NCBI GenBank assembly: GCA_963825595.1
Contig: CAWGUE010000022.1
Location: 108,475-172,474, forward strand
Reading direction: 5' to 3'
From: JARFQH01 sp963825595
GTDB taxonomy: Bacteria; Desulfobacterota; Desulfobacteria; Desulfobacterales; SG8-13
Length of the DNA stretch: 64,000 nucleotides
Positions 28,260-36,602 of the stretch are shown one piece after another. The translations under genes were made by a program, and so were the position numbers. Every line of letters starts with the position of its first letter. Position 1 is the first letter of the stretch. A model generated the notes under the pieces. The model made no database searches and was not told the origin of the DNA. It worked only from the letters and a program-made list of their open reading frames with translations.

Positions 28260-28497
28260 TCAATAACCGCCGCATCCGGTTGACAGACCGACGGTGCTGC
28301 TGTGTAGCAGAAAATGGGTATGGTTGGGCGTTAGGGTTAGGTACAGCACTGCCATTTTCGTTTTAGGCAAAAGGACTGCCAAACGCTCGCGCAGGTTGTC
28401 GCGGTCTTTGTCATGCACGAATATATGGCGATGCTCGATGCCCTGGATCATCACGTGGTGAACCCACTCCGGTGGCCTCTAATCGCGCTGATATCGG
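28260..28497 (-). pseudogene. REP-associated tyrosine transposase (Y1 family), remnant
   Basis: The frame reads HHVMIQGIEHRHIFVHDKDR, DNLRERLAVLLPKTKMAVLY and LTPNHTHFLLHSS, the N-terminal third of Y1_Tnp/RAYT transposases (VMxRGI-xxxIF-D--DR ... MPNHxHLLL), with the histidine pair of the HUH-like motif kept as HTH. Just upstream, ARLEATGV fits the family but lies one base out of frame. Everything after the HUH motif, including the catalytic tyrosine, is missing. Inactive fragment. Confidence 0.8.
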
Positions 28498-28623
28498 CTT
28501 GAGAATCGGCTCCAGGTATAGCAATTGATTAATGAATTATTTAAGGACCTCCTGCTCATTCGCTGACTGCCCGGCAAATGTTAAGGAGGTGGAATTGGCA
28601 GGGGACATTGGATGAGGAGAAAA

Positions 28624-30480
28624 TCAATCAACAATTTTCACCACGGCCAGTGTAACATCGTCTTCCTGTACGGCGGATCCCCGAAAATCCGCCAAGGATG
28701 AAAAGATGGCCTGAAGCATTCTTTCGGAGGAATAGGAGGCATGCTCGCGAATGAGATCGGCAAACCGCGTTTTGCCGAACATCCGGCCGGAATCATCGCG
28801 GGTTTCCCAAATCCCATCGGTTCCGATCAGAAGGATCTGCCCCGCAGACAAACCCGTTTTGGCACTCTGCCGGAAGGTATAGTTTGCATCGATCCCGAGG
28901 GCGATACCGTCTCCGCGCAGTTCCTCGATGGCGCCCGAGGTCGGATCATAGAAAAAAGCGGGATCATGGCCGGCCCGCACCCATTGCAGGGTTTTTGAAG
29001 GCGGATCGATTTCAGCGTAGAACAGTGTCATGAATTGGCCGCTCTCACGCGTATCGGCAGTAACCAGACGGTTTACATCCGTGATGATGTCAGCCGCAGC
29101 GCCGAGTTGGGTCACCCGACACCTCAAAAAAGCCCGCACCGAAGCCATCAGCAGGGCGGCTGAAATCCCGTGCCCCGAGACATCGCCGACAGCCAGGCCG
29201 AATTGATTTGAATCCCTGCAACAAACCTCCAGGAAATCATAGTAATCCCCGCCGGTCTCATCGCAATAAAGGCTGCGCGCCGCGATATCCAATCCCGGCA
29301 TTTCCGTATACTGCTTCGGGAGCAGATTCTGCTGAACTTCCATGGCCAGATCCAAGGCCGTCTTGATTCGGATCCGCTCCTGGAGTTGCGCCGTCATGGT
29401 ATTGAAACTCTGCATCAGGTGCCCGACTTCATCCCGGGTTTTAACCGGCAGCTGATGGTCGAAATCACCCCGAGCAATTCGTTCGGCGGCCCGGGACACT
29501 TCCTTGATCGCTGCAACCGTCCGCCCTGCCACCAATTTCATCAGCAGCAGTATGATAAGAATAAACCCGGCGCCGGTAATGAAATAGTACAGTCGAAAGC
29601 GCACAATCGGAGCAAGAATTTTTCGGCCCGGCGCGATCATCACCAAAGTCCAGGGCGCTTCTTGCAGTTTGTAAAATCCGCTCACTTCCGTGGGCGGATG
29701 ACCGCTGCCGAGCAACGTCCCATAGGCCCTTTCTTTGATAGCCTTTAAGGTTGCCCTTTCCAGGGGCTCATCGGTTTCCGCCAATTCGTTTCGTTTTTGT
29801 GGCACCGTGCCGGTAAGTATTTTTCCGGAATCGTCCAGCAGAAACCCGTCATTGCTTTGCCACCAGCTGCTGGTGACGACATTTTTCACCAGGTATTCAA
29901 AACTCAGGACGACTGACAACCGACCAATGGTTTGGCCGTTTTTATCGAGCAGATCCGATACCAAAGATACCGTTTGATTCTCTACGAGGGCATCAAACCT
30001 CGGGGCCGTAATCTCGCCAATGCGGGCCCGGTGGAAACGTTGCATACGCCTCATCATTTCGTTCCCATCACCTCGGCCGTCCACTCGACCCGGGCCCATT
30101 GCGGATCCGGTTCCCATCCTGCCCGGCGTCATCGGCATCGTGTTATTGGAGCTGTCGTCCTGCCAGGTCAAATCGAGCCGCACCACTCCTTCCTGGGCTT
30201 TCAGCTGCGCGATCACCCACTGGAAAATTATTTCGGGGTTGCTGCTTTCTCCGGCTTCATCCAGGGCATGAATCCAATTCCGGATGCGACTGAGATGCAT
30301 GTCCACCAGGTGGGCACCGCGCTGGAGTTTCAAGACGGCGGCTTCCTGCCACTGCGCAAGGAGCGCATCTCTGGCATAAATGAAGCCGGCAAACCCCATG
30401 CCGACCAGAAGCAGGGCCACCGGCAATATCATGAACAGCAACAGACGCTGCTGTAAGCTCTTTGGGCGTATCACACTCAA
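28624..30480 (-). CDS. Membrane HAMP-SpoIIE serine phosphatase (PP2C-like)
   Basis: A 618-residue signalling phosphatase. In order: N-terminal helix (LLLFMILPVALLLVGMGFAG), a periplasmic Cache-like sensor (about 40-285), a second helix (YYFITGAGFILIILLLMKLV), a HAMP domain (AAERIARGDFDHQLPVKTRD), and the SpoIIE/PP2C domain with metal-binding motifs TGGDYYDF, AVGDVSGHGISAALLMASV and GTDGIWETRDD, ending EDDVTLAVVKI. Such RsbU-like enzymes dephosphorylate anti-sigma-antagonists or other Ser/Thr-phosphoproteins. No antagonist or anti-sigma gene lies beside it. Proline/glycine/methionine-rich insert (NTMPMTPGRMGTGSAMGPGR) sits in the sensor. Confidence 0.94.
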   Translation of the reverse strand: MSVIRPKSLQQRLLLFMILPVALLLVGMGFAGFIYARDALLAQWQEAAVLKLQRGAHLVDMHLSRIRNWIHALDEAGESSNPEIIFQWVIAQLKAQEGVVRLDLTWQDDSSNNTMPMTPGRMGTGSAMGPGRVDGRGDGNEMMRRMQRFHRARIGEITAPRFDALVENQTVSLVSDLLDKNGQTIGRLSVVLSFEYLVKNVVTSSWWQSNDGFLLDDSGKILTGTVPQKRNELAETDEPLERATLKAIKERAYGTLLGSGHPPTEVSGFYKLQEAPWTLVMIAPGRKILAPIVRFRLYYFITGAGFILIILLLMKLVAGRTVAAIKEVSRAAERIARGDFDHQLPVKTRDEVGHLMQSFNTMTAQLQERIRIKTALDLAMEVQQNLLPKQYTEMPGLDIAARSLYCDETGGDYYDFLEVCCRDSNQFGLAVGDVSGHGISAALLMASVRAFLRCRVTQLGAAADIITDVNRLVTADTRESGQFMTLFYAEIDPPSKTLQWVRAGHDPAFFYDPTSGAIEELRGDGIALGIDANYTFRQSAKTGLSAGQILLIGTDGIWETRDDSGRMFGKTRFADLIREHASYSSERMLQAIFSSLADFRGSAVQEDDVTLAVVKIVD

Positions 30481-30608
30481 GTCCTATGAGTTTTGACTGA
30501 AGCTTTTGTACTATCAGGCGATTTTGAAGAAAAGAAAACCTTTAGGATATATATTCAACAATGTATCTATTATCAATTGAATAATTGGAAACGATTCATA
30601 TGGCGCCC

Positions 30609-30647
30609 AAAAAAGTGCCCGCCAGCAGAAAACTGGCGGGCACTTTT
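30609..30647. terminator. Strong intrinsic terminator, probably bidirectional
   Basis: AAAAAAGTGCCCGCCAG, loop CAGAAAA, CTGGCGGGCACTTTT: a perfect GC-rich stem flanked by A and T runs on both sides. On the minus strand six T follow the stem, which fits ending the spondin-domain gene transcript (30782-31515). Confidence 0.9.
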
Positions 30648-30781
30648 AGCCGTTAAATCGAAAAATGTGGTGTCTGTTTTGCCTTGTAGTCAGATCAGAT
30701 CGGGTTTTCTTTTGGTTTTACGGTCCCGGACAACAGCAAAAGCAACTCTTTGCACCCCACCGTTACCAACATATGCTTCTT

Positions 30782-31515
30782 TTAACGGCGGTGACGGTGA
30801 TGCACCTTGATGATTACTTCTGCAACCGGGTTTTGCCAGCGGTGAACGGTGCTGTCCAGGTCGCTGATACCGCCGAGCGGATCGGTATCCCCTAACACAC
30901 CCCGATGAATGTGTACGGTGGGATTGGCGTCAAGACCGGCCGCACCGGTTCCGCCGGTGCCGTCATTTCCTCCCGGATCGGCCGGAATACCCGGTACTCC
31001 CGGTGCGCCCCCACCGGTGATGAGTTCGTCATTGTCCTCGGTGCCGGCGTCGTACCCGTTCAGGTAATAGGTGTAGGTTCCTGGAATTCTGGGGATGCGC
31101 AGCGAATCCAGTCCCACAAACCCGTCGTTGGTGGGCAGCAGCATCGCCACAATCGACAGATACCTGTTGCGGGTCCGGTCGGTATCCAAATACACACCGT
31201 CGACCGATGCTCCGGGGGCGAGCAGACCGCCGGCCGGATTTGCAACGGTATCGGCATCTTCTCCACCCACAAGGCCTACAACAATCCGGAAATGTCTCCG
31301 CCTTCCGCCACTGCCTGCAACTCGTCAGAGGCTGGTTCGCCGGTTTCAAACACATCGGTGTATTTATCGTGGGCCGTGATTAGAAGCGGTGTGAACCAGG
31401 TGCCGTTCGTCAGGTTCTTGACCGTGACGCTGAACTCTGCGGCCGCTGCCTGACAGACAGCAAACGATAATAGAAACAGCAATCCAAAAAACGTTCCAAG
31501 TAATTTACTTCGCAT
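30782..31515 (-). pseudogene. Secreted spondin-domain protein with one frameshift
   Basis: Start ATG at 31515 with ribosome site AAAGGAGGTCCCC and signal peptide SKLLGTFFGLLFLLSFAV cut after AQA/AAA-like residues. The Spondin_N pattern is clear: FSVTVKNLTNGTWFTPLLIT, FETGEPASDELQAVAEGGD, then in a second frame LSIVAMLLPTNDGFVGLDSL, YYLNGYDAGTEDNDEL and ISDLDSTVHRWQNPVAEVII. Near 31271 one base must be added or removed (GGATTGTTGTAGGCC reads GL-stop in one frame and VVGLVGGE in the other). A glycine-rich loop (GGNDGTGGTGAAG) is inserted. Such proteins are exported; role unknown. A sequencing error is possible. Confidence 0.82.
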
Positions 31516-31597
31516 GGGGACCTCCTTTTCCGAAACATTTTGTAGAACACATCTCAAAAATAGTTTGAGTGCCCATGGCGGCGTTGTGAAACGGCTC

Positions 31598-31710
31598 GGT
31601 CACTGTGTCAGGGGGCCCTACCCCTGACACTGAATACATACCGAATGTAGCTCCGCGTTTTCGTCGTTGCATACCTTGCCCTGAACCCTGTATTTTTGAG
31701 ACACGTTCTA
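31598..31710. repeat. Dispersed palindromic repeat, family R1, copy 2
   Basis: GTGTCAGGGG (31605-31614) and CCCCTGACAC (31621-31630) are a perfect inverted repeat nearly identical to the core at 3242-3271. The flank GCGTTTTCGTCGTTGC...CCTTGCCCTG matches the reverse complement of 3185-3220. So the two copies are inverted relative to each other. It lies upstream of the spondin gene. Confidence 0.75.
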
Positions 31711-32015
31711 ATTAAAGTTGGTTCATCTCGAACCGTCGGAGAATACGGTTTTTTCGATTTGACCGTATTCGATCTGGTTGAAACATAACCAGTTCGTTTA
31801 ACGATCTCTTAAAGGTTCGTTAAAGATTAGGTAAAATCTTATTATTCCCAATTCGAGCGATTGGCAGGGCATTTCATAATAGGCGCGTGGGCGATCTACC
31901 CCTGCGGACTGGTTTCATTGCGTTGAATGAAAGGTGGGGCGATGGCGCTTTACACGCCGCTTATTGGTCTTAATTTTTTATAGAATTGACAGCGAGGAGA
32001 AATGAAAATGCATAG
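31711..32015. other. Intergenic stretch
   Basis: 305 bases. Short palindromes (TACGGTTTTTTCGATTTGACCGTA near 31751) but no gene I can support. A TTGACA occurs at 31986. Confidence 0.4.
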
Positions 32016-32216
32016 CACATTTTTATCTCCAAAATGGCCATCGTTGTTGTGGGCACGGTTAATGCCTTGTTATTGCATTCGATCGTGCCCGATGATCGCT
32101 TGCTCGCACGCTCGACGGCTTCCAAACCGCCGACACGCATTCGATCCGCGGCGGGCATTTCCCTTGCGGCCTGGCTCCTGGCGCTCACGCTGGGTCGTCT
32201 TGTGGGTTACTTTTAG
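32016..32216 (+). pseudogene. C-terminal fragment of a membrane protein (DUF6644-like)
   Basis: Two hydrophobic segments, IFISKMAIVVVGTVNALLLH and AAGISLAAWLLALTLGRLVG, end in GYF. This is the pattern of the last helices of small heme-less membrane proteins of the DUF6644 type. A stop codon at 32013-32015 cuts the frame immediately upstream and no start or ribosome site fits, so it is a fragment at best. Confidence 0.35.
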
Positions 32217-32316
32217 AATCCCCAGGTCTGTCTTCGTCAATCGTTTGGGTGCCCTTTTTTTGAGCGGACACGGGGAATTATTCTGTTTATGTTAAAGAGA
32301 TGGATGGATTCGACGC

Positions 32317-32976
32317 GTGCAATATCAAAGTCTGAAGATACAAAAGGTCACCCTTCTGCTTTTCTGCGTCTGCGCGGCTGTTGTAAATACCCTGTGGGCC
32401 CAGGACCAGTTATCCGGTAAGGCATTTGTCGATGCGCTTCGCCAGGGAGGCTACAATATTTATTTCCGTCACGCCGCAACCGACTGGTCCAAGGACGATC
32501 ACGTTGCCGTCAAGGGTGATTGGACGAGCTGCAACCCGGATAAGATGCGGCAGCTTTCAGCAGAGGGCCGCGCGGTGGCGCAAAGGATCGGTGAGGCCAT
32601 CCGGCGCCTGGGTATTCCCATCGGTCGCGTGTTGTCGAGTGAGTACTGCCGTACGCGAGAAACGGCACAGAATTTGGACCTTGGTCCCGTAACGCCGACG
32701 CTTGCGGTTATGAACATGCGTGCAGCGGACTTCGTCGGCGGCCGGGATGCCGTGATCGACCGGGCCCGCCGTGCACTTGCGACACCACCGCAGGAAGGAA
32801 CCAACGCAATTTTTGTCGCCCACGGTAATCTCATGCGGGCGGTCTCCGGTGCGTATGCCGGAGAGGCGGGAGCCGCCATCTTTTTGCCCCAGAGCAATGG
32901 AGAATTTCAACTCGTGGCACAGCTCGATCCTGAAGACTGGGAACTGCTTGTCCGCCAGTTTGCAAGCGCTGAATAA
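32317..32976 (+). CDS. Secreted histidine-phosphatase-family protein
   Basis: A 219-residue member of the phosphoglycerate mutase-like superfamily. A signal peptide (VTLLLFCVCAAVVNTLWAQD) is followed by the first catalytic segment IYFRHAATDW with Arg51-His52 (RHA in place of the usual RHG), the LSSEYCRTRETAQNL segment with the supporting arginine, and the second histidine in IFVAHGNLMRAVSG. It would act in the periplasm on a phosphate ester. The only fitting start is GTG at 32317, since no ATG precedes the signal peptide. It stands alone. Confidence 0.85.
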   Translation: MQYQSLKIQKVTLLLFCVCAAVVNTLWAQDQLSGKAFVDALRQGGYNIYFRHAATDWSKDDHVAVKGDWTSCNPDKMRQLSAEGRAVAQRIGEAIRRLGIPIGRVLSSEYCRTRETAQNLDLGPVTPTLAVMNMRAADFVGGRDAVIDRARRALATPPQEGTNAIFVAHGNLMRAVSGAYAGEAGAAIFLPQSNGEFQLVAQLDPEDWELLVRQFASAE

Positions 32977-33241
32977 CAGAGGATGGTGGAACGACCCTGG
33001 CTGCCTGTTAGGACAGCCAGCGATAGCAGTGACACCGTTTGTGGGATCGGATGGTTTGACCGGATTTCGGAGATTAGTAGTGATTGGGCAATGAGTTCAT
33101 GAAAAGAGAGAGTCTCGTCATGCCGGGATAATTAAAGCTGCAGAAGGGGGTGGTGCGCGCCGTGTCAAAAATACCGCAAATCGGAAGATCTATGTCGGGT
33201 GCGCGACGACCCGCATTTCTTCCATCCCGCCGGTTCGACGC

Positions 33242-33937
33242 TTAATCTAAACGCTTGTGGTCACCCGACGAAGTTGGGCGGCCGGCCAGAATAATTTGCC
33301 TCAACCTCACGGCAAAATAGACAACGGAAAATAGATACGCCGGCAGGTAAAGCCACCATGCGAATGGGTTGGGAATCCCTGTTCTTTCGATATTGCCGGG
33401 CATCTGAATAATATTCTTCCAATCCCAGCAGAATGCCACGATCATGAGCAATCCACAGAACAGCTCGACAGCCATGTCGGTCCATCGCCAGCGGATATCA
33501 TATCCTTTTTCATCAAAATAAATAATGAGGGAGCCGGCCGTCACCATCGCCAGCGCAATCAACACCGGTGTGATGACCGGACCGACCCAGGGAAGCGGCA
33601 CATAAAACAGAAGGTCCCATGTCATAAGGCTTTCGGGCCAGCCCACCATGACATACAGCCAGATGTAGTAAAATATGTCCCATATCCCAAAGGCAATCAT
33701 GAAAAAACAAAACTTCTGGAATTTGTTCCTTCCCCCCATCCAGCCCACTGTCACGAGCATGATGACGGTGGCGATTTCACGGCCAAATTCGATGCGAACC
33801 AGAGGATCGATAACGTGCTTACCGTCCTCCCAAACGACCACCAGAGGGAAGCTGAATGCTCCATCGAAGTAAATTTCGCGCAGATAGACAACCACGGCGC
33901 TTTCAACCCATGCAAAGGCAATTGCAAAAATCACCAC
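33242..33937 (-). CDS. Conserved membrane protein of unknown function
   Basis: A 231-residue protein with about six helices, including VVIFAIAFAWVESAVVVYLR, IATVIMLVTVGWMGGR, FFMIAFGIWDIFYYIWLYVM and VGPVITPVLIALAMVTAGSL. The motif AFGIWDIFYYIWL is well kept in a family of bacterial membrane proteins without known role. The start is a GTG; a TGA lies eight codons upstream in frame, so the usual first residues (a charged RxW segment) appear shortened. Confidence 0.65.
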   Translation of the reverse strand: MVIFAIAFAWVESAVVVYLREIYFDGAFSFPLVVVWEDGKHVIDPLVRIEFGREIATVIMLVTVGWMGGRNKFQKFCFFMIAFGIWDIFYYIWLYVMVGWPESLMTWDLLFYVPLPWVGPVITPVLIALAMVTAGSLIIYFDEKGYDIRWRWTDMAVELFCGLLMIVAFCWDWKNIIQMPGNIERTGIPNPFAWWLYLPAYLFSVVYFAVRLRQIILAGRPTSSGDHKRLD

Positions 33938-34042
33938 CCAAACCCAATGCCCTCAGGGCGCTATCTGGGGTTCTTTTTCGAATTTGGCATTGATGTTTTT
34001 ACTTTTTGTAATCATGGCTTATTTCGCGGCTAAAAAATAGGT

Positions 34043-34348
34043 TCATATACCGGGACGGACATTCTTATATTTTTTCAAAACCTTTAAGCGACGTGACCCT
34101 CTTTCTATTTCCAATATTTTTTTGCCGGCAGGAATTCGCTTAATATGGCGTTCAAGTTTAAGGGCATCGCTTTTGGTCATTTTGGAACTGACACCGACCA
34201 CCTCAACGGGCAACCGCGATTGGGTGTATTTGGCACCTTTGCCTGAATTATGGGCAACCAGTCGCCCTTCAATGTCGTTGGTAATTCCACAATACAACGA
34301 TTCGTCAGCACACTGAACCAGATAAACGACCCATTCCTTTGTATTCAT
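34043..34348 (-). CDS. GIY-YIG endonuclease-family protein (YhbQ/UPF0213-like)
   Basis: A 101-residue single-domain protein. VVYLVQCADESLYCGITNDI is the GIY-YIG core with the two tyrosine positions as VYL...YCG, followed by the conserved arginine (RLVAHNSGKGAKYTQSRLPV) and the late glutamate in ALKLERHIKRIP. These proteins cut DNA ends or act in repair; the exact role is unclear. Complete length. It is followed on the same strand, with a small gap, by the broken exonuclease. Confidence 0.88.
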   Translation of the reverse strand: MNTKEWVVYLVQCADESLYCGITNDIEGRLVAHNSGKGAKYTQSRLPVEVVGVSSKMTKSDALKLERHIKRIPAGKKILEIERGSRRLKVLKKYKNVRPGI

Positions 34349-34394
34349 TCGATCGGCTTCGATCTCTCTATTCTAAGATATCAACAATTATTAC

Positions 34395-35078
34395 TCAGGG
34401 ATTCAAATAATGCGCGACGCTGTATCTCATATCCTCATCCAGGTTCGTCTTCGAGAGCCACTGCAGATAATCAACCGGTACCTTTTCCATCTTCAGGCCC
34501 TTATGCTTCCCGAAAGGCATTCTTACGATATAGCACCGGATTGTTTGACACTTCGACCATCTTAGCTAGCGGCATCATGACCGAATTCTTCGACCGCTTT
34601 GACGTGAATATGTTGAAAGAGGGCTTCAAGAACCAGAATATCACCCAAGGCGGAGTGTGCGGTGGCATCGACATTAAGGTTAAGATAATAGCGCAGATAT
34701 TGCAGACTATAGCGCGGGATCAGTCCATCCTTGTCAAAATAGCGGGCCAATTTAAATGTGCAAACACATTTCTTAGGCTCGATCCCTTCTTTCTTGAGCA
34801 TATCCATATCAAAGGCCGCATTGTGGGCGACCATGACATTTTTATCTGACGCCATCAGAGCCTGAAGCTGGTTCCATGCGAGCGCTGCCGCGAAAGGAGG
34901 GTTTATCCTGAACCATTTTATTGGTGATGTGGTGAACGGTCATAGCGTCGATGGAGATCGGCATGCCCGGATTGAACAGTTCGTTGAACGTGAGGCCATC
35001 TTCAGTTTTGAAGGCGATTTGGCACAGCCGGTCAGCCGGGCCGCTGTCAGTGGTTTCGGTATCGAGGAAGATGAACAT
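34395..35078 (-). pseudogene. DnaQ-like 3'-5' exonuclease with DUF3820 tail, frameshifted
   Basis: DEDDh exonuclease pieces in three frames. First: MFIFLDTETTDSGPADRLCQ (Exo I, D-x-E) and MTVHHITNKMVQDKPSF. After a shift near 34890: ALMASDKNVMVAHNAAFDMD (Exo II) and ATAHSALGDILVLEALFQHI (Exo III, H-x5-D). After another near 34545-34510: MPFGKHKGLKMEKVPVDYLQ and WLSKTNLDEDMRYSVAHYL, the DUF3820 C-terminal domain, ending at a TGA at 34395-34397. All catalytic residues survive, so a few base errors would suffice to explain it. Homologues trim DNA or RNA ends. Confidence 0.82.
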
Positions 35079-35110
35079 ATTTGTGATAATGACCTTATTT
35101 TATCCTTTGT

Positions 35111-35794
35111 TCAATTCTCTGATATCTTATAGCTGATCGAAATCCCCGCCCTGCTGGTTGTGTCGATGGTGGTTTTGAAATTGGGCCGACTCTTCACGTA
35201 GTCGATAAATTCTCTGATACCATCCATTCTTGTACTTCTGGCATTGTGGGCGGTAAAGCAACCGCCAATGTCAAGTTTCGGTGCCAGCGCATTGAAATAA
35301 TTCGTATACCAGTCTTTATCTGCGTCAGAAAAGACAAAATCGAAAGGACCCTTTAGTTCCTCCACAAGCACATGGGCATCGGCAAGCCTGGCATCGATAT
35401 ATTCAGAAAGTCCGGCTTCTTCGAAATTCGCAATGGCTTTGTTATATCGACCTTCATCAATTTCGATCGTAATGAGTTTACCCCCCGTTTTGCTCAGAGC
35501 CCATGCGATCCAGATCGCTGAAAGCCCAGTAGAGGTCCCGATTTCTAACGCTTTCCTGTATTTGTTCTCAAGGACGAGGTCATGCAGGATCTTACCATCA
35601 GAGTAGGGGATGTTCCAGTCATGCCATGTACCTTCGCGGCTCTCCAGGAACGTTCTCACCTTCTCGTCGAGAGCCGTGTTGCCCCGGAGTTCTTCACAAG
35701 CGCCGTTGCGGATGGAAACGGTCGACGAGAGGATTACGGCGACAAGGATAAACAAAGACCGTATGTTTTTTATGAAGCCGTTTATCTTTCGCAT
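35111..35794 (-). CDS. SAM-dependent O-methyltransferase-like protein with N-terminal hydrophobic segment
   Basis: Class I methyltransferase (Methyltransf_24/3 type). Motif I is RKALEIGTSTGLSAIWIAWA, then LITIEIDEGRYNKAIANFEE (motif II acidic residue) and FDFVFSDADKDWYTNYFNAL, the D-A-D-K motif of cation-dependent catechol-type enzymes. I choose the ATG at 35794 because it follows GGAG and opens a signal-like stretch NIRSLFILVAVILSSTVSIR; the frame reaches back to 35884. An exported or membrane-tethered SAM enzyme is unusual, since SAM is cytosolic; the segment may be an anchor facing inward. Confidence 0.78.
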   Translation of the reverse strand: MRKINGFIKNIRSLFILVAVILSSTVSIRNGACEELRGNTALDEKVRTFLESREGTWHDWNIPYSDGKILHDLVLENKYRKALEIGTSTGLSAIWIAWALSKTGGKLITIEIDEGRYNKAIANFEEAGLSEYIDARLADAHVLVEELKGPFDFVFSDADKDWYTNYFNALAPKLDIGGCFTAHNARSTRMDGIREFIDYVKSRPNFKTTIDTTSRAGISISYKISEN

Positions 35795-35967
35795 GTCATC
35801 AAATTTACTCCGGCAAGGTCTCACCGCTCGAATCTTGCCCTGTGAATCCGCTATCAACTTGCAATCGGAGTACAAAATGTACACCGAAACGTACCGGTAG
35901 AATGCGTTAACCTATTGATATTAAGTTTTTTGCAGGTCTGCTGAAAAATTTTCATGAAAAATGCGGG

Positions 35968-36549
35968 CTACCTGTTTGGGTCAACAAGACCATTCAATAA
36001 ATCAAATATTTCTTTTTTATGGCGTTCAAATAGGTGTTCAGATGTCGCCGCAGAAACACTCACGCCTCCGGAGGTGGTCGTCAATATGTAAATGGCACTT
36101 GTCAACGGTTGCGGATCTAATTTTAAATTGGATTGGATAAACAGAACATCATTTCCGTTAACGTTTCTGATGTGTTTGTCTATTATTTGGCCTTTATTAC
36201 TTCTTATCCACTTTGCATAGTGCTCATAGGATTCCTCAAATGACATCTTTTCCCAGGTTTCTTCCATTGAAACGAATACATCTTTTGACGTATTCGTTAA
36301 CACCCTGTTAATCGTTTTCAACTGTTTTTCTGCGTTATTGGTCGATTTGTCCTTGCTATAAAAATCCCATTGTTTACCGTTATACCACAATTCATACTTC
36401 ACCGCATATCCCTCTATAACCTGATTGGACGTTTCCGGCTTTTTATAAAGGATATCGGATTTTTCTAGCATCATTTTAGAGTTCGAATCCGAACATCCGC
36501 CAATGCCGATAATGAGAAAAAATGACGTAATGTATATAAGTTTTGACAT
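35968..36549 (-). CDS. Lipoprotein, paralogue 1
   Basis: A 193-residue lipoprotein (MSKLIYITSFFLIIGIGGCS, lipobox IGGC with Cys19). It closely resembles the protein at 41565-42149 along its whole length, e.g. IDKHIRNVNGNDVLFIQS and SGGVSVSAATSEHLFERHKK. I do not recognise the family; its strand-rich body looks like that of periplasmic stress lipoproteins. The sequences before both start codons also match (GAGTCACTC). A/T-rich compared with the first 30 kb. Confidence 0.75.
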   Translation of the reverse strand: MSKLIYITSFFLIIGIGGCSDSNSKMMLEKSDILYKKPETSNQVIEGYAVKYELWYNGKQWDFYSKDKSTNNAEKQLKTINRVLTNTSKDVFVSMEETWEKMSFEESYEHYAKWIRSNKGQIIDKHIRNVNGNDVLFIQSNLKLDPQPLTSAIYILTTTSGGVSVSAATSEHLFERHKKEIFDLLNGLVDPNR

Positions 36550-36602
36550 TCTTGAGTCACTCCCCGAATATAGAGTCGGTTATCGTGATGCCTATCAACC
36601 AC

